A stretch of DNA of 64,000 nt from Phytophthora colocasiae (Eukaryota > Oomycota > Peronosporomycetes > Peronosporales > Peronosporaceae). Below the pieces are notes generated by a model. The model was not told the DNA's origin, did no database searches, and saw nothing but the letters and a program-made list of their open reading frames with translations. Each line of letters opens with the position of its first letter. Position 1 is the first letter of the stretch. Positions 43,869 to 53,200 of the stretch are shown here, in pieces. Made by a program: the position numbers and the translations under genes. Location of the stretch: positions 682,001-746,000 of the forward strand of contig JAGKQI010000084.1 in the NCBI GenBank assembly GCA_018806915.1, written 5' to 3'.

Positions 43869-46487
43869 GTGATCACGGTGTATACCAGACATTCGGTGTT
43901 GAAATGGCTCCTGTCATCCAGTTCGGCTGATGGTCGGAACGTGAAGTGGGGATTAAAGTTGTCACATTGGAACTTGGAGATTCGCAGGATCCAGCGAGAT
44001 GAAGATGGTCTCCCGGCTATTCTTGGAGCGGGCATCACACCCCGTGAACACCTCGATGAGGTCTCTGAAAACCTCATCCCCGTCAAGGGGCGAGTCAAAC
44101 CTCCAGCACCCATTAGCGTGGAGATGCTAGAGGCTGATTACCGAGGTTGTGTTCTAAGTTTTGATGGTGCCGCCAAGACATCCACTCGCCTGGGAAGCTG
44201 CGGATGTGTGCTCTGGGAGCTCCCGGGGTGGAATATCCTGGAAGCCCAAGGGTTCGCTCTGAAAGATGTCACTGTGAATGACTCAGAGTACTGTGGTCTG
44301 ATCAATGGATTGAAGTTAGCTTTGGAACGTGGCATCCGAGACTTGGTGGTTGTCGGAGACTCTCGTATTACTATCCAGCAAGCCCAAGGTCTGATCAATT
44401 GTAATCAGCCGAACCTACAGCGGAAATTGGCCGAGTTTGAGTCTCTGAAGATCAAGTTCCAGTCTCTGAAGCTAGTGCACGTGAAGCGTGAGTTCAATAA
44501 AGCAGCAGACTATTTGACGTCCAAGACCCTCGTTCTTGGCGAGTCCTGGCAGGTCCAAGACCCTGACGAACTGACTCATCTAAAACTGGTGTCCAAGATC
44601 CCAGAGAAACTGATGAAGCCTCCCGAAGGGATGTCTTCTGAAACTCCGGACGATGTTCACCGGACCTCTGGTGAACATGATTGTACACCGGAGATGGATG
44701 ACCCAGGGCCAGAGTCTGCGCCCCTGCCTCATGCTGCCAAGGTGCTTGTTGCCATCACTCGTGCACGCGATCAGGAAGAAGCAAACCTACCAGATGACGC
44801 GGAGGCTCGTGAACCCATGGGCCCATTGGAGTTTCAGGAAGAACGCTGGCGGCGGATCAAAGTTCACCAGACTCAAGATGTTCATCTGGCAGAACTCATC
44901 AAGTTCCTTAAGGGCGACGTGGGAGATCTACCACGACCCCGAATAAGGAAGCTTGCCAGGATCGCCGATGATTTCATCTTGGATTCCAGAGACGTTTTGT
45001 ACCGCCTCAGCCGTGCTACCAGGGAACGTCCGAGAGACATGGTTGATGAGCTCCGACTTGTGGTCCCCAGAGACTTGCATGCCGATATGCTGCACTATGC
45101 TCATGGGGATTACCAGGGTGCTCACCAGGGAATCAAACGTACGTTCGAGAAGCTGAGCTCCGAGTTCTACTGGATTGGTATGTACGCTGATGTGGAAAGG
45201 TTCGTCAAGGGGTGTATGGACTGCGCAAGTGGCAAGGGGCGTCCCCCGAATCCTGGACCGTCGCCCGGTAATATCGAGCCCAGTCGACCTTTTGAAGTGG
45301 TGTCCATGGATTTCGTGACGCACATGCCAAAGTCCGCCAGAGGCAACACGTTCCTGTTATTGTTCCAAGACATGTTCTCAGGTTATGTGATGTGCAAGCC
45401 TATGAGTATTACTACGGCTCAAGATGTCGCTGAGGCCTACGAGGAACGTGTCTTCCGGAACTTCGGGGCTAGTTCCCTGATACGCCATGATCAAGACCCT
45501 CGGTTCATGAGTGAAGTGTTCAGGTGTTTCCGGGACCTCCTGGGAAGCAGACAGCGAGCGACTCTGGCGTACCGTCCCCAGGCGAACGGCCAACAAGAAC
45601 GGTCTGTTCAGACGGTCGTGCGCGCCATCAAGGCTTACATCGCCGAAGCTGATCAGAGTGACTGGGACGACCACGCCGAGCGTCTGATGTTCGCACTGAA
45701 CACTTCCTTTGATACGACCCATCTGGAAACACCTTTCTTTCTGGTGCACGGATGGGATGCTCATGGGACTGTGTCCGCGATGCTTGGTCCAAAGCCTTCT
45801 GGTGTACAAGAGCGCACTGCTTATGAGTGGCGTCGGAAGATGCAACGAGATTACAGCTACGCTCAAGCCTGTGCTGAAGAACTTCAGAAGAAGGCCAAGC
45901 GGGAGCGTTCTGAAGAACAGACTCGAAAGTGGAAGGAGTTGTCGGAACGTCTGAAGTCCGGATTTGCCGTCGGTGATGCCGTGTGGCTATACATCCCCAA
46001 GGTACAAACGGGGTTGAGTCGGAAACTCGCACACATGTGGCATGGCCCTTTCCGGATTGAAGAGATGTTGGATGATTTTCGTGTGAAACTGAAGGTTGAG
46101 GATACCGGGTATCGGGTGAACCCTTGGGTGCATATAAGTCGCCTGAAACCGAGAGCCTTGTTTCCCAGAAGACCAACTGTGGAGCTTGATATCCGCGAGG
46201 ATGATGACTTTGATGCAGCGCTGTTACCAGAAGACAGTTGGGAGCCCGACACCGAGAATGATGAATACGAAGTGGAAAAGATACTTGACACTCGGTGGAG
46301 CAAGCGTACCAGGACCTCCAAGAGACTTCGCGAATACCTGGTCAAGTGGAAGGGGTACGACGAGACAGAGTGGCTACCCTTGTCAAAGCTGAACTGTGGC
46401 GCTTTACTGTATGAGTACAATCAGAGCGCACGAGCGCGAGCTCGTTTCCAGGCAATGCAAGCTGGAGACGATCACCCCAGAGTTTAA
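43869..46487 (+). CDS. pol: RNase H (two), integrase and chromodomain of the giant element
   Basis: 872 codons. In order: the end of a gypsy-type RNase H where the catalytic Asp of the TDH motif is Arg (VYTRHSVLKWLL, ~43878); a complete second RNase H with four acidic residues in SFDGAA (~44158), SEYCGL (~44283), VVGDSR (~44350) and REFNKAADY (~44490); an integrase zinc domain (HADMLHYAHGDYQGAHQGIK ... CMDC); a DDE core (SMDFVTH ~45304, HDQDPRF ~45487, GQQERSVQ ~45590); and a C-terminal chromodomain (EYLVKWKGYDETEWLPL, ~46340). The second RNase H matches the archaeal/plant type. Chromodomain integrases in related elements target heterochromatin. The frame is open throughout. Confidence 0.9.
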   Translation: MITVYTRHSVLKWLLSSSSADGRNVKWGLKLSHWNLEIRRIQRDEDGLPAILGAGITPREHLDEVSENLIPVKGRVKPPAPISVEMLEADYRGCVLSFDGAAKTSTRLGSCGCVLWELPGWNILEAQGFALKDVTVNDSEYCGLINGLKLALERGIRDLVVVGDSRITIQQAQGLINCNQPNLQRKLAEFESLKIKFQSLKLVHVKREFNKAADYLTSKTLVLGESWQVQDPDELTHLKLVSKIPEKLMKPPEGMSSETPDDVHRTSGEHDCTPEMDDPGPESAPLPHAAKVLVAITRARDQEEANLPDDAEAREPMGPLEFQEERWRRIKVHQTQDVHLAELIKFLKGDVGDLPRPRIRKLARIADDFILDSRDVLYRLSRATRERPRDMVDELRLVVPRDLHADMLHYAHGDYQGAHQGIKRTFEKLSSEFYWIGMYADVERFVKGCMDCASGKGRPPNPGPSPGNIEPSRPFEVVSMDFVTHMPKSARGNTFLLLFQDMFSGYVMCKPMSITTAQDVAEAYEERVFRNFGASSLIRHDQDPRFMSEVFRCFRDLLGSRQRATLAYRPQANGQQERSVQTVVRAIKAYIAEADQSDWDDHAERLMFALNTSFDTTHLETPFFLVHGWDAHGTVSAMLGPKPSGVQERTAYEWRRKMQRDYSYAQACAEELQKKAKRERSEEQTRKWKELSERLKSGFAVGDAVWLYIPKVQTGLSRKLAHMWHGPFRIEEMLDDFRVKLKVEDTGYRVNPWVHISRLKPRALFPRRPTVELDIREDDDFDAALLPEDSWEPDTENDEYEVEKILDTRWSKRTRTSKRLREYLVKWKGYDETEWLPLSKLNCGALLYEYNQSARARARFQAMQAGDDHPRV

Positions 46488-46874
46488 ACTCTGAAAACTT
46501 ATCCTGAGAATTCTGGTGAACATCACTGTTCACCAGACGATGTATTTCAGAGATGAAGGTGTCTGAGAGACATGTCTTTCGGAAATGTGATTTCGGGGAT
46601 ACGTGACTCCCAGAGATGGTGATTGTTATGTGAATTTGTATGGAGATGATTTTGTGGTTGTGTGTGTATGATGGAATTTTACGAAGTGGATTATGATGAT
46701 GCTATGAGAAGAGGATTACTGAACGACATATGAGGATGCTAAAGGAGAAGGTCGTCGGGGAACTATATTTGGAATTGTTACTACGCTACGATATGCAGAC
46801 GACTAAGTTGTTCTGGAAGAAGAAGTGTAGTTCCCCGGAGATGTCGCGAAGAGTACACCGGACTTCTGGCGTAC
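46488..46874. other. Spacer between convergent pol and antisense ORF
   Basis: 387 bp with no gene. It contains a perfect 11-bp inverted repeat with a 4-nt loop (46511-46536), built from two copies of the recurring motif TCTGGTGAACA. It may serve as a 3' end region for both transcripts. Confidence 0.5.
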
Positions 46875-49800
46875 TTACTTCAGAGAGACAGGATTTTCGG
46901 CGCGTTCAGCGGGCGTCAGAGCTTGTTTCCGGAGATCGGATGGCACGAATTCCATCCAGTCCTTGTCGGAAGACGCTGTGGCCCACTGTGTGCGCGCCGG
47001 TTCCGCTGAGTCGATAGCTTCGAGTTGCTTGCGCAAGCTCAGGCACTTGGGACCTCCGATGTCACGAGCACGTGGGTCCTGCCAGATCCATGGGCAATAT
47101 TTGTCCGGGACCTTCCAGATACCAGGCTCGAACATGAGCGTCTCTGGGAAGTCCTTGTGCTTCAGAATCTTGGAAACTGCCCCTCGGTATTGGCGTAGTA
47201 GAGATGCACGTCGGAGCCCACGTTCCTTGTGCTGTTCACCGGACAGCAGGTCTTCATCGGGATCCATTATCACCCAGTGAGTGCGTTCCCACAGTGCTTG
47301 GGCGTGCTTGCGCATGAGAGACGCGAGCTCTTCGATGTCCGCCTGAACCAAGGGACAGAGGTCTTCACGTCGGTGAAAGTACAGCTCGGTCCGACGGTTC
47401 TGGTACATGACGTCCCAGGGCGCTGGCACTTCGTCCAGCAGGGCTTGATACTTCTTGGAGTTCCAACGTTTCTTGAGGCGTGCCAGACTGTGTCTGTGGG
47501 GCTCGAAGTCTGGGAACCCTGGGGTCTGCCCGATGGACGTCTTAGTGTCACTTGTCGGCTGAACCGTAATGCCGTAGTACAGCCACGAAGAACAATGTGT
47601 GTCCGGGGCCTCGATCGTCAGTAATTCCTTCGGTGTCAGCGACTTGTACGACTTGGATACCAGACTTGACTTCCGGAGTTTACCAGAAGGTCGCTTGCCC
47701 GAAGAACTCTTAGGCGACTTGGAGTCTTGAGACTTCTTGTCCTTGGAACTTGACTTGGGCGAACCACCGGACTTCTTGCTCTTGGGACTTGACGTGGAGG
47801 TGCCACCGGACTTTTGACTGCCTGACTTGGATCGGGATGCTTCGTGCACACTATCCCGCTTGGACTTCTTGGTGGGGATTATTGGACCCGAGTTATCCGA
47901 GTCGCTGGACTCGTAGTCCCGTGGACGCTTGTTGCCGGCGTGCGAATGATCATCAGACTCATCGTCGTCAGAGTCATCGCTGTTGCCGCTCGACTTTTCG
48001 TCGTCAGACTCGCTGTCGCTGGATGCAGATTCTTGTTCACCAGACTCCTTGAAGTCCGGGTCCTTCTGAGGGTCATCCTCTGTGGACTCAGGCTCACTGA
48101 TGGGATATGGGACGTGAGCATCCAGTGCCTCCCAGACCGGTGGCTCCACATCGTTCTTCCGAAGCCGGCGCAGTTCCTCCTCAGCCATCTTGTAATACGT
48201 CTCTGGGACGTACGAAGTCCACGGGGTCTGATTCAGCTTGCGCCAGTACATCATGCTCACTAGCATTTTTACCAAGGGGCGCCCCGTGAACAGGCTGTGG
48301 GCGGGCTTGTCCGTGCGCAGCCACTTCATCGCTGTCTCGTAAGAAATGCCGGCGAGCAGAGCCAAGCGCAAGTCTGGACGAACTTCTTCCCAGACGACTC
48401 CAGCCGGTAACGTGGTGTGAACCGCGTCCTTGGACACCGGAGACTTGGCGTTCGCCGGACGCACTGAATCGATACCAGGCGTGTAATTCTTGGGGCGATC
48501 CTGAGGAACACGAACCCGATGTTTCCCAGACGGCCGGTTGGGCTTGAGTGGTGGAGATCCGGAAGATTTGGGCGACCTGGTGGGCGACCCAGACTTGTTC
48601 ACCGGGCGAGTGCCTGATTTCTCGGGGCCACCCGCATGTTCACCGGAGACCTTCACACCACTGCCAGCACCCGTCAGATCCAGCACTTTGGTTGATTTCT
48701 TGGCCGCTGCTGCTTGATCGGATCGATGTTTAGCCAGACGCTTGGAGAAGTCAGGGGTTTCCGCCTTGCGCTGATCCATTGCAGTCACGTTGATGATGGT
48801 ATCCCAGTCTCCTGGCGGCGCCTTGCCCTCTTGGAAGTTCACCAGAAGCTCCCGAAGACGCACCCAACTGCCATTCAACTCCCCGTGTTCAAACAGGTAT
48901 TCCAGAAAACCCCAGGAGTCTGTGGCTGTGGTCGTGGGGCGAGCCTTCAGCAACCGGACTTCCGCTTGAGAGTCCGCCAGGCGTTCCTCTAAGGCCACTT
49001 TCTCGGACTCCAGAGCATCTATCTGGTCCTGATAATGGGCCGCGAGACTCTTGGACTCTGCATTCAGACGATCTTCGACCTCACCAGCAGTACGTCGGGC
49101 GTCCAGCACTTCATGACGCCAATACTGGCAATTGAAGACCCACTGACGCTTGAGATCTTCAGACTCGTTCTGGATAGCGGCCGTGTCCACCATAGATGTG
49201 TTGCCCTGGGACTCAACTTGAAGTCGAAGCCGACGGTGAGCGCCGGCCATCTGCTTCAGATAGCCGGATGTCTTGTACACCCGCTCAGCGAGACGCTGAT
49301 GAGGGAGGTGCAGGAGGATTGCCGCCAATTCCCGGAGAACGTCAACGGACCCCATGTGCGCTTCAAGACTCATGCGGTTACGGCTGTCCACATGAGGAAC
49401 GAGCATCTGACCTTCAGAGAAGTCAGGAATCACGCGCTCAAGCTCCGAGATGTCGGCCGGCGTAAAGCCCTCGAGGCCCACCAGAACGCCTGGCCCCCCG
49501 TATATGTTCGCTATGTGGTTGCCCACACGAAAGTCTTCAGCGAGCGCCGGAACGCCGACCAAGAATGGCTGTCCTTCAGGCGTTGGCTCGGGGTCCACCC
49601 AGTTGGAAGGGGCGTCAGCAGTCATGTCGCCCAATAGTTGTTGCCCAGGCGCAAACAGGCTATCCACCTCAGTGGTGGAAAGGATGTGCGGCCCTCTAGG
49701 GAATGGAGTTGAGACGCCGGAAGAAGGATTCGTGGAGGCAGAAGTCGTAGACGTGGCAGGCACGAGCGTGCTATTATCGCTGTCAGCAGCATCGACGCCC

Positions 49801-50162
49801 TGCTTCGGAGCGGCGGACGCGCTCGACTGTGAGGCTGGGGCGCTTGAGCTGCCACCAGGTGATGAGGGAGCACCGTCACCACCACCTCGCGACACTACGG
49901 ATGCCGAAGCAGGCCCAGTGCCCGAGGCGTCGTCAGTAGTAGAAGCCGATGGGGAGCCCATAGTTGCTGGATCTTCTTCTGACTTGTGTGTCAGAAAGGA
50001 AATCGGGATGTGGCCGTTTGTGGGATACGACAGTTGGCTATTTCTGAGTCTGATGGAATCAGACTGAGCGACAGGACACCAGAGACTTTGAAACCCCGGA
50101 AGTTTTGAGAGCGTCACAGCTACACTATGTTCACGGGACCTCTGACGTACTGGCCTGGCCAT
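46875..50162 (-). CDS. Antisense ORF of the giant element, 1095 codons, function unknown
   Basis: A single open minus-strand frame between pol and the 3' LTR, starting at 50162 (a second ATG is about 65 codons in). I do not recognise it. Visible parts: a Ser/Ala/Gly-rich disordered N-terminus (~70-160); a folded-looking block (~180-330); a coiled-coil-like stretch (~330-405, DQIDALESEKVALEERLADS); an acidic Ser/Asp tract (~680-755); a basic Ser/Lys tract with KKSKRD (~765-840), compatible with nuclear location; and a C-terminal block rich in Trp (~850-1095: WIWQDPRARDIGG). Four motif copies read in its coding sense as SGEQ or SGEH. The frame's length, balanced composition and domain-like blocks argue against chance. 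Plant Tat elements carry antisense ORFs in the same place. Confidence 0.75.
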   Translation of the reverse strand: MARPVRQRSREHSVAVTLSKLPGFQSLWCPVAQSDSIRLRNSQLSYPTNGHIPISFLTHKSEEDPATMGSPSASTTDDASGTGPASASVVSRGGGDGAPSSPGGSSSAPASQSSASAAPKQGVDAADSDNSTLVPATSTTSASTNPSSGVSTPFPRGPHILSTTEVDSLFAPGQQLLGDMTADAPSNWVDPEPTPEGQPFLVGVPALAEDFRVGNHIANIYGGPGVLVGLEGFTPADISELERVIPDFSEGQMLVPHVDSRNRMSLEAHMGSVDVLRELAAILLHLPHQRLAERVYKTSGYLKQMAGAHRRLRLQVESQGNTSMVDTAAIQNESEDLKRQWVFNCQYWRHEVLDARRTAGEVEDRLNAESKSLAAHYQDQIDALESEKVALEERLADSQAEVRLLKARPTTTATDSWGFLEYLFEHGELNGSWVRLRELLVNFQEGKAPPGDWDTIINVTAMDQRKAETPDFSKRLAKHRSDQAAAAKKSTKVLDLTGAGSGVKVSGEHAGGPEKSGTRPVNKSGSPTRSPKSSGSPPLKPNRPSGKHRVRVPQDRPKNYTPGIDSVRPANAKSPVSKDAVHTTLPAGVVWEEVRPDLRLALLAGISYETAMKWLRTDKPAHSLFTGRPLVKMLVSMMYWRKLNQTPWTSYVPETYYKMAEEELRRLRKNDVEPPVWEALDAHVPYPISEPESTEDDPQKDPDFKESGEQESASSDSESDDEKSSGNSDDSDDDESDDHSHAGNKRPRDYESSDSDNSGPIIPTKKSKRDSVHEASRSKSGSQKSGGTSTSSPKSKKSGGSPKSSSKDKKSQDSKSPKSSSGKRPSGKLRKSSLVSKSYKSLTPKELLTIEAPDTHCSSWLYYGITVQPTSDTKTSIGQTPGFPDFEPHRHSLARLKKRWNSKKYQALLDEVPAPWDVMYQNRRTELYFHRREDLCPLVQADIEELASLMRKHAQALWERTHWVIMDPDEDLLSGEQHKERGLRRASLLRQYRGAVSKILKHKDFPETLMFEPGIWKVPDKYCPWIWQDPRARDIGGPKCLSLRKQLEAIDSAEPARTQWATASSDKDWMEFVPSDLRKQALTPAERAENPVSLK

Positions 50163-50203
50163 GATGCTCAGTTTGGAGAAAGTTCCGCACTGACGAATTA
50201 TGA

Positions 50204-50217
50204 CCAGGAGGGGCGGT
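50204..50217 (+). promoter_or_regulatory. Polypurine tract of the giant element
   Basis: Purine-rich CCAGGAGGGGCGGT directly before the right LTR. It is interrupted by a few pyrimidines. Confidence 0.6.
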
Positions 50218-52111
50218 TGACACGTTGCTAATTACGATTTTTCGAGTGGATATGGACGTTACGCTGTGATGTGATTGGATGTATAATGGATTGTGGGAGA
50301 AAGGGAGATGTGGGACGAGGTTATGTCCCGTGCGACAATGATGAATCTGTGGAAGAAAACTGCTATATATATTAACCTTCACCTGTACTGCAAAGGGGCC
50401 CAAGAGATCAGAAGTGTTCCTCGGAAAAGTGCACAAACTCCGAGAGACAATAACACTCAGTCTGATCACCGGACTTTCCCCGACGATGAGTGCCTAAAGG
50501 TTGGCAGAAAGTCTCTCAGAAGAATGTATCTCTGAGAGACCTCATCCCGTTGCCGTCCTGTGTGACGATGATGGTTCAAGGAATACAGTTATACCCACAA
50601 GATACTAAGTATCGCGCACCGGACGTAGCGCACCCCGCGCATATCCCTATTGGACTTCGTGCGTTGCAGCATACGTGCTCCGCACCCTGAAAACACTCAT
50701 GGATTTCTGGTATCACGCATGGAAACTCTGATATCACACCATGAAGTCTGACGTACATGAGTCCGACGTACATGAAGTCCGACGTACATGAAGTCCGACG
50801 TACATGAGTCTGACGAACATGATTCTGGTGAACAAGTCTGATGTGTCCGGCTTATACAAGCAATATTCCAGACATTTACCAGTTTCCGACGAACAGACTC
50901 CGACGTACAAGACTCCGATGAACAGACCCAAGTGTCACGACTCTGGTATTTACTACTCTGATGTACATGATTCCGGAGTACATGGTTCCGATGAACATGT
51001 CTCCGACGCACATGATTCCAGACCCTGATGAACAGGATACCAGACTCTGACACTCTGAAGTCCACCCCATACTGAAACCAAGTGTACCCAACACGACCTC
51101 ACGCAATCAAGTGAAACGCAACCCGCTCATCCCTGTAATGACATCATTAAGTGTCGACTCGACAAGATCTGCAGCATCGACTACCATAGTGAGCCCAAGT
51201 GAAGATTCCTGAGTTATACTGAGACCAAGTGTATGTGAGAATATGGAAGACAGAAGACAGAGAGATACGAGATAGATAACCAGAGTTCAATTTGATCGGT
51301 ACCCCCGAGTTAAATTTGCGTTACAACCCCAAGGTCGATTCGTCGGTTCTTCGGAAGTGTAAGGCCACGACAAAGCTTTGAGTCGTGTGATCTCTCACCT
51401 ATCAAGCCCCTTTAGGTGGAGATCAGCGTAACGTAGAGACCTGAGAGGACCCACCTATTCCATTTCCTAGTTGGGTCGTTTGTCTTGTCTCTAACGGTAG
51501 CCCATTTCATATTGTAGGTTTGGACAGGTTTTGGGAGCTAGACAGTCGCTCCCAAGACGCTCGGTAGACTGTTATATAACTGATAGTGTATTGGTTTATT
51601 TTCCCTCTATATATTAGAGGGTGGTGCGCGAAGTTACGGGATTACCAGACAGACCAGGTGTCTGGTGAACATTCCCTAGTTGACCTGGAGAACTAGCCCA
51701 CTGCTCAAGGGCCAGGAAAGAATAAGAGCAGCTACATATTTGTATATCGGAACTCTATATATTGCGGTTATCTCGGAAGCCTAATTACTGGGCTTCCCAT
51801 TGTATTAATCTCTCTTTTGACTCCAGAAATCTCTGGTGTACACAAGTGTTCACCGGAAAACGTTCGACTCTCAAGCGCTCCTGTGAGGAACAGAAGGACA
51901 TCCGACGGTCTACGCAAGGAACCCTCACTCTCATCAACACTCTCACGACCCCGGCGAGGGTCTCATTACCAAGACAACGAACCTACGAGGACAGCACAAG
52001 GTAACACACGCCCACCTTGCTGTGCGACTCTGGTATCACTACCGGGAGTCACACTTCCAGGTTCACTGTACGCCCCTGCACCGCGGTAAAAGTTGCACCG
52101 ACTTCGCGACA
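50218..52111 (+). repeat. 3' LTR of the giant element, 1894 bp
   Basis: Partner of 34618-36511, followed by the CTTT duplication at 52112-52115. It repeats all motif copies of the left LTR. Confidence 0.92.
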
Positions 52112-52115
52112 CTTT

Positions 52116-52489
52116 TGCTACCACAACGCCTAGTCGCTTCACAGTACGTTCCAAGGCCTCCAACTCATCCTCGGTCGGCTCGTGCATGTCATCGGAGTTC
52201 TCATCAAAAGGCTCCGTGGCAGCATCGCTAGTGGGTTAAACTGTTATGCTCCGAGTCGCCGGATCGGTGCCGTCAAGTGCTGATCGCGTCTCAACATTCA
52301 CCGATAATTCCGTTCGTCCATCATCATCGTTCTCTTCGTTCTTCGTTTCAACATCGGCTGGGTTGGTTTTCCTACTACGCGTCGTCCGCGCAGTCTTGGT
52401 CGACGCTACCAGTGTCGCTGTTTTCGTTCCCATCGCTTTTCGTTGTTTTCTCAGTGTGCGTTTTTCTGCTAGAGGCCCCTGTATGACCA
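52116..52489 (-). CDS. gag: 5' region and gag N-terminus of the outer gypsy element
   Basis: Minus-strand frame reading from the primer-binding site inward. A TAA near 52237 splits a leader frame from the gag proper, whose likely start is in DDMHEPTEDELEALERTVKR (~52190). gag is cut at 52116 by the giant element and resumes at 34613. Confidence 0.6.
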
Positions 52490-52492
52490 CCA
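52475..52492 (-). promoter_or_regulatory. Primer-binding site of the outer gypsy element
   Basis: On the minus strand TGGTGGTCATACAGGGGC follows the LTR end (…GTCACA) with no spacer. This fits the complement of a tRNA 3' end in CCACCA. Confidence 0.65.
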
Positions 52493-53196
52493 TGTGACGA
52501 ACCCAGTTCCCTTGTTCGCTAGGGGCGTATAGCCGACAATGCTGCGCTACGCTGTCTCGCCGGGTTCTTCTTTATCGCCGGGCTTCTTAGCTTACTCAAT
52601 TCAACACTTCAACACAGTACGGGCTCAGTTCACCTGCGCCGGAACTTCGTTCCTATTTATATTCAATGTACTAGAGCTCTCGCTCTTACGTTCAAACTCG
52701 TCCGTCCGTTCAACTCGTTCAACTTCGTCCTTCGTCCGTTCAACTCGTTCACTTCGCTTGTCGTCGCCCACACTCGACCACAGCTTCTCTTTGCCGCTGC
52801 AAATTCTCAACTGGCCACTTCTCGTCGACGCCGCAAATTCTCAACTGGCCACTTCTCGTCGACGCCGCAAATTCTCAACTGGCCACTTCTCGTCGACGCC
52901 GCAAATTCTCAACTGAGCCGCTTCTCCGCCCGGCCGTTTCTCGACTTCATCCCGATGAATGCGATCTTCTTCACCCGAGATCTTCGTTACTCTTCAACGT
53001 TTTTATCGAGCGTTCACCAGTCACGTTCGTCGCCGATAACCCACAGCCGTTGTTCCATCATAACATCAGCCATCGATCGTCGTGCATCATCGGTATCTTC
53101 AACATGAGGCGTCCGTCGAGCAGTCTCGCCACCCGCGTCAAGCAATGCGTCACTAACTGCCGTCGATTCTTCAACAGGTAGCCTCATCCTGTTACA
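52493..53196 (-). repeat. LTR of the outer gypsy element (5' LTR, 704 bp)
   Basis: Partner of 25207-25939. It has four minisatellite units instead of five and otherwise shows very few substitutions. Confidence 0.92.
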
Positions 53197-53200
53197 GTGT

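Larger units (their letters stand above)
34618..52111 (+). mobile_element. Giant Ty3/gypsy element with antisense ORF, 17,494 bp
   Basis: Two LTRs of exactly 1894 bp (34618-36511, 50218-52111), a 4-bp duplication CTTT (34614-34617, 52112-52115), a primer-binding site at 36514 and a purine-rich tract before the right LTR. Plus-strand order: short ORF, gag with three zinc knuckles, protease, RT, degenerate gypsy RNase H, second RNase H, integrase, chromodomain. Then comes a minus-strand ORF of 1095 codons. RNase H order and antisense ORF position resemble the plant Tat lineage, and dual RNase H gypsy elements are known from oomycetes. pol is broken at 43382, so this copy is not obviously autonomous. 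Confidence 0.92.
25207..53196 (-). mobile_element. Outer Ty3/gypsy LTR retrotransposon with nested insertions (27,990 bp)
   Basis: Inserted in the family gene with a 4-bp duplication GTGT (25203-25206, 53197-53200). The minus orientation is fixed by a primer-binding site next to the right LTR (TGG... on the minus strand from 52492) and a polypurine tract next to the left LTR (25940-25955). Minus-strand order: LTR, gag N-terminus (52489-52116), giant element, gag middle (34613-34359), small LTR element, gag C-terminus (32443-30303), protease (30303-29041), an inverted RT-RNase H block (26326-29040), pol tail, LTR. The integrase core is not found. Without the two nested elements the element is about 8.6 kb. 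Confidence 0.88.

Noticed and set aside
49035..50067. Plus-strand frames opposite the antisense ORF
   Set aside because: Fragmented and shorter, without motifs; the minus frame of 1095 codons explains the openness.
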